NCBI GenBank assembly: GCA_022829145.1
Contig: CM040749.1
Span: 17,383,987 to 17,447,986, forward strand
DNA from: Albula goreensis
Lineage: Eukaryota; Chordata; Actinopteri; Albuliformes; Albulidae
DNA: 64,000 nt
Reading direction: 5' to 3'
The number at the start of each line of letters is the position of its first letter. Positions within the stretch are counted from its first letter, which is position 1. Positions 50,101-62,100 of this stretch are shown piece after piece. Below the pieces are notes generated by a model that was not told the origin of the DNA, did not search any database, and saw only the letters and a program-made list of their open reading frames with translations. Made by a program: the position numbers and the translations under genes.

Positions 50101-53100
50101 TCATATGGTAGTATATTTTTATGATGGTTGTCTGATAATGTTGGTGCTTATTGCCTGGTGGTGAGGCGAATTCTAAAGACTGCTGTGTCTTCTGCACTTT
50201 AGAGGAAACCGCCCTGTGCGGTGCTGGACCTATTTAATGACTTCCGTGATGGATCACGGCTATTGGACCTGCTGGAGGTGATGAGTGGCCAGCACATGGT
50301 GAGTCTGCCCCTTCACCACCCATTACCAACTGCGAGATCATGGGGAATGGATAGTGTGCTTTCTGCTTGTCCTTGCAGAGGTGTGAGCTTTCCTTTCCCC
50401 CTCACAGAGTCGGGAGAGAGGCCGAGGCGTCTTTCAGCACAGGAGCAACATTGAGACTGCCCTGGCCTTCCTGAGGAGGAAATCGGTTAGAGCTTCTGTC
50501 CGGCTTGTGTTAGGCTGGTGCTGTGGTCTGAACAGCTGAGAAGCCATCTCAAGATCATTCCTCATACTGTTGTCATGGCTAATATGTCAAGAGTACAAGT
50601 TTCAATAAGGCTGTCTGTCTATTGACTTGTGTTCATGCAGATCAAGCTGGTCAACATCAACATTCCGGACATCATGGATGGCAAGCCTTCCATCATCCTG
50701 GGCCTGATATGGACGATCATTCTACACTTTCATGTGAGCGACTCTCTCGTGCCAAGATGGCGCTGGCACAGGATTTTGTTGACATGACTTTGAAACTTAT
50801 ACTGTGGGCAAAGTCATGATTTAAAACTCTTTGATAAATGTTTGATGGTTTTTACAGAAAGAGGAACATACTCAAAGACAGATGAAAGGTTGTTTGAACT
50901 CCAGTAACTTCTTGTTGCATTCAGGGATTGACAGCTGTGATTTTTTTATGGATTTTAATTTATGAGTTTTAGACATTTCTTTGATTATTTGGAAATACTC
51001 GTAGTGGTAAGTGACACTTTTTTCCCTACATGAATTCATATCCTCAATGAGGCAATTAATTTTTCGGAATCAGTTACATAAAATCACAACAATAAATTAC
51101 ACATAAGATTACAATACAGCAATGAAGCAGGTGGACATCACCATGTGTGGAAAGTGCAGGTTTTCTAAAGTGCAATAATGCACAGGATCAACACCAGGTT
51201 GTTTTGTTCACTCATTGCTGCGAGGATCTGCTGTTTGTCCAACCCCGCCAAGTGAATGCCTCACACAGACTCAGGCAGAAGAAGCTGTTCTTGTGACTCG
51301 TCTGTGTAATGTGACGAGAGGTTATTGCTTCTTTCCATACCACAGATGCAACATTTTGCCCATTCTTGAGGAGAAACACAAAGATGCCATATGATGAGTT
51401 AACGCATCTTGCAGCTGCTTGGGCAGCCAGAGGATAGAGACTGATTGAGAGTGATGAGACTGAGGATTTTGACTGGCTTAATTCCTATTCTTCCCCAGAG
51501 AGGCTGAATCAATAATTGCCCTGCCATTGTGGCCATAGTCAGTAATGGTGTAGTGGGGACTTGACTAACCAGCTGTGGGACCCACAACTGCACCACAAAC
51601 AGGCTCTTAACTCCATGAATCACCCAAAGACCTGAGCAATGGAAATTCTACTTGGATTAAATGGAGAATGGGTCTGTCATCGTATCACCTGCTATTTATA
51701 ATTGGCAACTGAAAGACAGATGACATATCCTGTTTCAGAGCTTCAGTATTTGGAGCAGTGTCAGTAATCTGTGATGATAATCCTCTGGTAAAGAGACAGG
51801 ATTTATACAGAGTCCTGATTGCTCTCAGAGTTATTTTTCAGAGTTATTAGTCAGAAGAGCCAGTTCCAATCAGATACATTGTGAAACTGGGAAGGCAGTT
51901 GTGTTTCTGTCTATGTTTTACTGTGGGCATCTGCCACTGTTATGGATCTGGTTCCCTCTGGCTGTTTCAGATCGAGGAACTGGCCTGCACTCTGTCCTTC
52001 AGTTCACGGCAGTCCTCTCTGGAGTCGCTGGCCAGTCTGGACTCCCACAGCACCAGCAGTCGCAGTAGCAGCAGTAGCCCCTTGCCACGGAGAGGGTCAC
52101 CCCTGCATACACGCTTCCGCATCTCCGCCAAGAAGGCTCTGCTGTTGTGGGTCAGGGAACAGTTGCACAAGTGAGCATTCATCCTCGCCACTCTTGTCTC
52201 ACTAACAAGAGTCACAGCCACATCCAAAATAAGCAGTGCCTCACCAGAGGGTGTATTCCCCACGGCTTCAGCCATTTCTCTAATAAAGTGATATGTTCGT
52301 CCTTAGCTTTTTCTTATTAAAGTGTATTTACTTATTAACTAATGCATGTTTTTACCCTCTAAATTCACTGTTAGTTATTATTGTTACATTTATCAAAAAG
52401 CCCTACTGGATTGTTTTCTTTACTTGTAGCTTTTTTTTTCATTGTATTTCTGTTTTTGTATTGTTTAGTATTTGTTTTATTTTTATTAAAAACCTGTTTT
52501 TATGCCTACACGTAATAAATAAGAACACTCCTTGTCTGGCTGCCTTACCCGCACTGTTGTCCTGTGATGTGCTGTCTAGGGTGGGCTGCACTCTCAGTGT
52601 TAAAGACTTCAAGGCCAGCTGGCGAAGCGGGGTGGTGTTCCTGGCCATCCTCTGCGCTCTTCGCCCAGACCTGGTGGACCTGTCAAAGGCCAGAAACAGA
52701 TCTAACAAGCAGAACCTGGAGGAGGCCTTTCGCATGGCTGAGCAGGAGCTTCGAATCCCGAAACTCCTGGAACCAGAGGGTAAGGGTTGACATCAGATTT
52801 GGAGCAGAAAAGGAGTTGCAGTTTCTCAATATGCTTGAATGTATTTCCGTTGTGGTTTAGTTCAGGGAGGCATCCAGCACTCTTGGCTACATGCTTAGGG
52901 AGCCTTAACAGCACTTCCTAAGGCTATTAGGCTGGCATATCAACTTCCAAATTACACTTGAGTTCCAATTCACTCCACCTTTGTAGATGTTGATGTCAGG
53001 GACCCAGATGAGAAGTCCATTATGACCTATGTGGCCCAGTTCCTGCAGTACTCCCAGGACCTGCCTATATCTGAGGTGGAAATGCAGGTAAGATTTTTTG

Positions 53101-56100
53101 TTTCAAGAACAGAAAAAAAAATACATATATGTAATAATATAAAACAGATTGTTTTTCCCTTATTCTGTTGAGCACTGGAGCCATGTACTAGCCTGAACTT
53201 GGGTTCTCTCCCTGTTTTGGTGAAGGTGCACTCTCTCACTCCACCCTGTGTCTCACCTGTCAACCTGCCTACCCACTTTACTCCTGCCATCTCTGCCTCC
53301 CCTCTGCGCCAGGTACACCTCTGCTCTTTCTGTGGATTGCCCTCTGAAACCATGCTATCTCGTACCTGTGGTCTGTATATTGTGCGTATTAACATGCTGA
53401 GATATTTCTCATAAGCTACTGTCTTGTGATGTCTTGATGATGATGGGGATATAAAATAAACAGACCATACATCAGTGCTGAAGACTTTACGCCACAATAT
53501 ATATTTATTTGAAATGATTTGAATCCTTATGTGATGAAACTGCTAAACCCTGGTTTGTTCTCTATTAAATGACTCGATGGACGTACTGATATTCAGTATT
53601 TTGAAAAAAGCCCTGGAGGATCCTTGTGAAGAAGTTGCCATTTACACAATAACTGCCATTGCCCAAAGCAAAGATTATCTTTTAATGTCAAAGTAATTAA
53701 GTGATCCCAGGATTCATCTGATTTGAGGGCTTACTCTCCCTGTTCTACCTCTTACATGCCTTAAGCTACAGAGGGAGTGCTGTCTCTCCCAGAAATGTAG
53801 AATTATGCAGAGGACAAAGATTATGTCTGCTTCAAACAATGACTAGCTTTTATTGGGGCCCAAAAACACATCTCCAGACAAGTCTGTCCTCTGATTAAGC
53901 AGCCCTCTCTGCGTGTCACTTTCTGTTCATCTCCTATTACTAGCCATGTCCCCTGAGGGACCTCACAAACTATTATTACATTTGGAGTTCTGCCAATAGA
54001 GAGAAAGGGTGAACAGACCAGTAAATGATATGTAGGCCTAACTCTCAATGAGCTGGGTGTTTCTGATCAGCACTGTGATGTAGTCAAGTGTATGCTGGCC
54101 TACCTGTCTGTTTTCTGACCAGGCTCACCTGCTCCAACCCTCTCCTATAAGAGCAGATTCTTACTAAAAACCTGAGCACTCGAGACCTTCTCCTCCAGTG
54201 ATAAACACTCTGTCTTTATACCTCCCAATATACCTCCCAATCATGAAAGAGAGGAGTGACCATACGACAGTTTTTTTGCCTACAGTGGATACTGTTCATA
54301 AGAGTTGCCTTATTTTTCTTCCCATGCTTTCTACTGAAGGGTAAAATACATGACTATATATAGTACAATAATATTAGTAGAGAGCTAATGAAGATTTTGT
54401 GAGGTTGACATTTTCAGGGTAACAGAGGTGGTTAGTTAGGCTGCTCTAAGGCTACTGTTGTTGCAGTCACCTACATAGATGTCTTGCCTTTTCTGAAAAG
54501 GCTAAAGTATCATACGACTTTACTTAAATTAATGGAAACCAAATCAAGAAAAGAATGAAAAATGGGGAGAAAGCCCATAATTTAGAAATGACTGCATTTT
54601 ATTTGTCCTTGCAACTGTGATATGCTTCTTTTGTGCTGATGTATCTCATTGTTCCACAATTGACCACTCCTGCCTCTCCTCTCATTAGCATTGCTTTGCT
54701 TTGATTCCAGACCTCTGTCAGTCAGAAGGCTCGAGAAGTGGCCTGTTGGCTGGTCCAAGCCTATCAGGAGCTAATTGAGGGGTGGGAGTCCACAGAAGGG
54801 GAGAGCTATGCAGAGAGATACCATGTAAGAAATTTCAGCTATCTTTGCAACCTCTGCAGAGCTGTAGCATCACTATTGTATAACGTGTCAAATTGAGAAC
54901 AATTATCAGCTTGTTGCAGTTCCAAGGATTTTAACTTGTTCCAAGGGGAGTGAAACCCAGGACACACAGCTGTGGGTCCCTCAGACCCAAGTTTGAATAT
55001 CCGTGCTATGTAAAGAGTGAGTGAAAATGCTGCCATATGCAGATCTATTGATGCTAGCTTTGATATAGATGTAGGTGTAGATTTCAGACATCATACAGGA
55101 CTCGTGGTAATGCTGTGTAAATCTTTTTTCCCACCTGAATTGATACCCTTAATTGCTTTTTATATACTACTGCCATTATGTGCCATTACTTGTCTGAACA
55201 CTGGACTGTGTGTATATCTGTGTGTGGGTGTATATGTGGGCTCCAGGTCTTCCAGACCTTTGTGGTATCATTCAATGAGCAGCGACGGCCAGTGATGCCC
55301 CTGCTAACTGCCATGCGCCGCTCCCCCCAGCTAAGTGAAGACCAGCGTGCCCTACGAAGGGCATGGGATTCCCTTGCTGAAAAGGTTAGTTGCTGCTTCA
55401 AACCTCATTCCCTCTCAATATAACCTACACTCATACAAGGGCACAGACTGAAGCAGTTTCAAGCCTTAAATTAATTAATTAATATTGTCATTTAGCTGAC
55501 GCTTTTATCCAAAGCGACTTACAGTTGCTTAGACTAACCAAGGGCCAATCCCCCCTGGGAGCAATGTGGGGTTAAGGGCCTTGCTCAGGGGCCCAACAGC
55601 AATGGTGTTCTTGCTGTGGCTGGACTGGGACTTGAACCACCAACCTCAGGGGTCCCAGTCATGTACCTTAGCCACTAGACTATAGGCTGCCTAAATTCAA
55701 GGTAACAGGGAAAGTGATGTGCTTTGTTTTGCACGTATATGCGTGTTTGTGTGCATTTGTCTGTTTGTGTGCATGTGAGTACACAGGTATGTGTGTTAAT
55801 GCTTCTATGTGCATGTGTGTATGTGCATGCATCCATGCATGCTTGTGTGTATGCTTCTGTATTTGTGACAGTTTTCTGTTCCATTGACAGTTGCGGGAGT
55901 ACAAGACAGAGCTGGACCTGAGTCTGCCTGCCCCTCTGGATGCAGTGGGTACATGGCTGTTACGTGTGGAGGGTGCGCTGACTGATGAAGACAAGGACAC
56001 AAAGGACCATGCCCAGGCTGCTGAGGATGCCAGGGAAAAGCTGGAGCTGCTCAAGGTCTCAGTCTCTCTCTGTGTCCTTGACAAGCTGCACTCACATTCT

Positions 56101-59100
56101 AATGTTTAACCATTTTTATTCGTGACCACTTATTCTCAGTCATTTAGGATTGCAGTACAGTGGATCTAGAAGTGTACCAAACAAAAACCTGAGATTTTTT
56201 AGCAATATATATTGGAAATGGTGTTGTACAAAGTTCTGTTGACAAGTCAGTAGATGTAGTTTTACTGTAAATTTTATTTTTCTGACGTTTTGTGATTTAT
56301 CTTCTTCAATAGATTGCAGATATGTTGTGTTTGTAAAGTTTCTGAGCAAATTAGGAGGAATCACTTTTCCAGCTATTTTAGTAAACTTATTTGTCACCAA
56401 CCAGGACAGTTTGGGTGTAGAGGGCCATTAAGGCGTACCTTCAACATGTCTGGGTATCTTTTGTTAGACTTCAATGGAGGAAATGAGTCATCAGCTGAAA
56501 ACCTTTAACTCATTCCTAAACATGGATGAGTATGGTGCCATTCTGGTTCCAACAGACAAAATGGAAGAAATTAAAAGAAGGTAGGTCAAAATTTCTCTGC
56601 CCTCTTCTATGTTTCCATGTTCCTGACAGTGCAATAGTTACTGCATATTGACAGTGTGGTCCCTCTCCACAGGTTTACCAGCGTTCGTGTCACAGCCAAG
56701 TATCATGGAATCAAACTGGAGTACCAGGAACATCGGCACACAGTCCTAGACCTCCTAGGCCAGATCAATAATAAGCTGCGCTCATGGAAGAGGCCCTACT
56801 GGTCCCAGGAAGGTGTGCGGTTGCTGCTCCAGGACTGGCATGTGAGTGGCCAGTTAGGGGTGGTCTTCACCCCTAGGGTGCATCTTAAACATCAAGCAGT
56901 GAACACAAATCTTTTCTGAGAACCTTGTAGTCATGCTCACTACAAAGGTTGATGGCAGATTTAAATGGTCAATGAGATCAAAGAGAGTGTTATTGCCGTG
57001 CAAAACTGTATGACACCGTAGTGATTCTCAAGCTAGTGTTCTCTGGTACTCATTATAATGAATCAATCAAACATTAGAGCTAATTATTTGAAGGCTTTGG
57101 TGAAGTGAATGTATTCATTTGTTATCTGTGTCTGATTTAGTGCAATTGTGTGAAGCTCTGCAGTAAAACAGAGGCTACTTAATGTTTCAATGGAGAAGAT
57201 ATCTTTTACTCTCACCTCCGCTTTACTGAGCCAATTAGAGCAATAAAACTCTTTACTGTATTACACAAGATGTAAGTAAGATAAATTGTGGGCCATGGGA
57301 TTTAACAGACCGTAAGGTGAAATATAAAACAGTCAGATATGATCTGGCCTTAAATGTCAAACACCAGGCTGCTTGGGGGACACAGACCTCTTCCAGTAAC
57401 GGTTTGGCAAACAGTAGTGAAATCACACCACGCATGACCAACTCTCAGAGCAGCTGCAAAAACCTGAAGGAATGAGCAGAGTGATGTCATGGGGCATATG
57501 TACAGTGATACTGTGAAGGCTGTGATTGATCTGTTGATATTTTTTCAGGATGCTGTGGACAAGCAGGATCTGGTCTCCCTGCTAGAGGCTGCGCTTGTAA
57601 AACTGAAAATTATCGCTAACAAATACACCAGCAAATCTGCCCTGGGTATGTGTGTGAGTGTGCGTGTGTGTATGTGCGCTGTGTGTGCACGGTGTGCCTG
57701 TGTTCATATTAGAGCATTCTGTTAATAAGGCTTGATGCCATAGAGAAAGTTACTGTACTGTTCCCGATACAGAAAAGGAGGCATTTGCCAAATGGGATTG
57801 CTGCTGTACAGCCTCATTTTCACATGTCAGAGTTTGGAGTTGAGTAGTACTATTTTGCTAAGTCTGCCACTTTCAGTATATATTAATCAACAATGACACA
57901 AGGTCCTCAGAACTGGGCCAGGAACCAGCAGAGGACCAGGGGAACCATTCTACTGTGAAATTGTCCTGTTTGAATGGTAGTGCTGTGTAATAATTATTCT
58001 TTGGGACTTTGTCAGCACTTGCACCTTTTCACAACCCCCAAAATAAATACCTCCCACCCCATACATTTTAGCCGAAAACATAAATTATTGTGGCAGATTA
58101 ATGCCGCCCCAGTTGACGTAGTTGTAGAGCATGCAAATAGAAACCTCTAACGCACTGTAACCTTTTCTCCATTGCGTGTGGGGCCTACAAAGTGTGTTAT
58201 CTCATTTAATACTATGATGACTCTCCAGTTTCTCTCACAGCTCCCTTTAGAATGTATTGCCTGTAGCAGTGTAAACATATTACAATGAATAGTTTTATTT
58301 TTGTGTAAAACTTAAATTTTGTATTTTTTTGTTTGCAATACTTTTTGCATTGAAAACCAGTGTCTTTATATTACTTTTAATGACTGGATGTCTAATTACT
58401 GATTTTAATGAGTGAATGTCTTTGTTTAGTATACTGTACTGTATATGGTGCACCACATGGCATAATGAATAGAAGATGAGTACAATTCTCAATATATAGG
58501 AGTTACTAACAGGTCAGCAGTAATATTGGCAGCAGGCTGTTCTGGGATTTAAAGCCTTTTGTGTCCAGTTTACTGTATTGAAAGCATTAATATGCAAGCC
58601 ATATTGAAAGGTTAAAAGTCTTTCAAATGCTTTTCATTGCACTCTCAGCTGAAGTGTAGTGATTTACCAGATACATTACTGATTTATGACCCTCCCAGCA
58701 CACACATAAACACTCAATCATACACACACACATACACACACATCTCCCCTCCTCCATGACTCTGTCTGCACCTCTCATTCCCGCAGCTGCAGACTCACAG
58801 CACATAATCCAGCAGATGAAGAGTCTGGAAGGTGAAACTGCAGCAAGTCTGGAGGCGGTGTCATCAGTGAAGAGCACCATGGGCCGTGTGCTTTCTGCCT
58901 GGGACTCTTACAGTGACTGCCTCAGCTCTCTGCAGGCATGGCTTTACCAGGAGTCACAGTCCCACACCCACTCCCAAAGAGCAGAGGTACCCCTCTAAGC
59001 TGGGCCTTCACCCCCAACACTCAACATAACACTGGAATAATTCATATGTTCCACATTTACAGTTTCAGATATTTTAAAGAAAATGATGTATTTAGTACAT

Positions 59101-62100
59101 TGTACAGAGAAAAATACTCTAGCTTAATTTATTATAGAGTGTGACAGCAGATAAGGGGTGTTGATTTTGTATTTTATATATCTTATAGCAAAACACATTT
59201 TTGTATATTGGGAGCCCAGTAATACTGTGCAGCATATAAGGGCATACATTTAAAAAGAAAGAATATGAGTTGTACAGTATGATGTTCGATTTAACTGCGG
59301 CAGCTTAGATGCCTCTTCTGTATGATCAAAGAATCTTGTTTGTTGTTTGAAAAGAACAGGTTTTCATCCTGAAATGTGTCCTCTCTTCACCAGATGACAC
59401 CTGAGTGTCTGTCAGAATGGACTGCCCATCAGGCTCACTTGAATGAGGTGGGGAACTTCCTCACCAAAATGACGGCTCCACAGATTAGCCGGGTCCTGGC
59501 AGATGAAATGCGCAAAGTCAACATGCAGTGGGCTGACTTTGTCAAGAGAACCAAATTTGTAAGCCTTGATCTTAACCAAGTTTGTTTTATGGAGGCTCCT
59601 CTGTAAGACCAGATGTACCTCTTTCAGTATTTTTGACAAATCTGTATGAACTCTTTAAGTGTGCAACCCATTTTACTATATCATAAACATAAGGTGTGTT
59701 ATGTTTGGACAAACAGCAACAGTTATATGTTACGATAAAGTTCATATGTCCTTATCGTGCTTTAATCTTAAAGTTGAAACTATAAGCAATATAAACTGGA
59801 CTCGTTATAATACTTATGACCATGCACCCTCTCAGACTTTATCTTTAGAGCCCAGCAGTAGCCTGCCAAGTCCCCAGGCTGTGCAGGCCCTCTTCCGTGA
59901 AGCAGGCCAGTTGTTGAAAGAACCAATAGAGGTTTTGTCTGGACCTTTGCACACCTACAGGAAGAGGTTACAGGTATTGAGTGTCTTTGAGATGACTTTT
60001 TTGTGTTTCTAATGCTAGCCTTTGTGGCAGAGCCTCAGTGTGTCAGTTGTGATGGATGCTGTAGTAGTGCTCTGCTCCAGATTAGCTGGCCAAGTCCTCA
60101 GCCCCGGAAAAGACACTTGTGGTTCTTGTCATCTAAATGAGCTATTCCTAAAATATCTGTGAAACACTAACTTTGACAACACTTTAGCCTGTAGTTGTAT
60201 AAAAGGTGTATTACAACATCCTACCATCAAACATTGAGCATGCTTAAATGGACCACTCTTACGAACATTTCAAGATTATCTTTCTGCTGTCTTTTGTCAT
60301 ATCAGTATCTTTGTCATGTGCATGGTGTGATGTATTTGTGTAATCTGAAATGATTCATCGCTATTCAGTGTAAGTTCACTGGATAATGGTTCCATCCCTC
60401 TGTTTCAGTTCATGATGAAGAAGATAAAGGAGGTGGACTTTGACTCTCTCTCCCAGTCCCCAGACTGCTCATCTGAACTTTTACAGAAACTCAAGCACAC
60501 AGTGCCTGAGGTACAGCATGCTGGCTCAATATATATATTACCTTCCTAAATGTATGTTTATGAATAGCTAAACTAAAGCATTGCTCATATGGAAATTCTG
60601 GTTGTTGTAAATCCTTTGAAGATTAAAGAATTATCATTATAAGTTTTTGTGCAGACAGCATGAATGGTGACATTCTTTGTGTGTCTTTGTAGATGTGTAT
60701 TTATTTGCATGTGTGTGTATGCAGGTAATGCTTACACTGGGTGGAGCAGAACAGGTATGTGAAGAGCTGCAGCAGAGTGTATCTGGCCTGAATAGTCGTT
60801 TGGCAGAGTTACAGCACTGTGAGACAGAAGCCAGAGAGGTCTACGAGCTCCTAAAGGAGGAGTGGAAGTATGGCCAAAATCAAGACCCCAGGGCCAGAGT
60901 AAGTACCATTATTTCATAGAACATCATGTTGCCCTTTCTGTTTCATGACTTTTGGGTGTTAAGTTGAATCCATAAAATGATTTTAACACAGATCTCCCTC
61001 TGTTAAAAGTTAAGTAGCTGTAGATATATGCAACTAATTGTATATGCCTTTTTCATTCCATTAGATGTTCATCTCTCGAGGCTTGCAGCTGGAAGGTCAG
61101 GTAGTGACTGAGGAACAAGATCTCCAAGTTATGGTGATGACTGCCCAGAAGAACTCCCCCCTGCAATACTTGATTGCATCTGCAATGCAAGACAGGGTCA
61201 GAGCTGCTGTTTCCCACTCACAGGTGCTATAGTTTGTTTCCTTTTCTGTACCATTTTATGATGAAAGATAGCAATGTTGATGATAAGGATGATGATGAAT
61301 GTCTATAGATGCAGTATGTTTGCCTAATTTTCCTTTATATGGTATCAATAAATTAAGGACAGAGCTCTTATATACTCCTCCAGGAGGCTGTTGGGATGCT
61401 CAGCTCTCTTGGGGCTCGACGAGATCGAAGTCCAGCTGAAGATCAGCCACCTCCTAAGATCTTTATCCAATCTTTCACGGAGGATGAGCCCCAAAGTCAA
61501 GCAGATGTCAAGGCTCAAACTGTTTCTGAGGCCCAGGCTTTGACTGAGCCCCAGGCTTTGGTCGAGCCCTGGGTTATGCCTGAGACCCATCCCCAAGAAG
61601 AGCCTAAACCCCCAACTCAACCCAAGCCCACAGAGCAACACCGGCCTGATCCCAAACCTTTAACTGACGCCCAACCCCCTCCTGAACCTCAAGTGCAGAC
61701 ACAGTCCCAAGTTGTGTCTCACCCTGCTGAATTAGCTAAGTGTCAAGTTCAACCTCAACCTGAGCCTAAGACCCAACCTCAATCCACATCTCTTCCTCAG
61801 GGTCAGCCTTATCCCCATCCTTTGCCACAGATCCACATCCAGGATTACACAGAGTCCCAGCCTCAGCTGCCAGCCTTCACATATGCACAGGCAGTGACTC
61901 AGTCACTGCCTCAATCACAGCCACCGTCACAGCATAAAATAGAAAGCCAAGTTCAAACCCCAGCTCACACCCCAGTTTACAGCCAAGCAGTCTCTAAATC
62001 TCTGGCCTACAACCAAGATGAAGTGCAGACTAAAACTAAGGCCCCAGTTCAGTCTGTATCACAGACCCAAGCCCATATGATAACCCAGGATCAATCTCAA

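Larger units (their letters stand above)
58987..60408 (+). other. syne2: syne2 introns 16-18
   Basis: Introns 58987-59393, 59559-59835 and 59974-60408. AT-rich; no repeat or extra exon recognised. Confidence 0.75.

Noticed and set aside
52293..52790. 165-aa ORF apparently containing a CH2 domain
   Set aside because: Its first half is T-rich intron 6 read through; only 52580-52779 is exon.
55724..56002. His/Thr/Cys-rich ORFs next to exon 12
   Set aside because: Produced by the GT-rich tract or antisense to syne2 exon 12.
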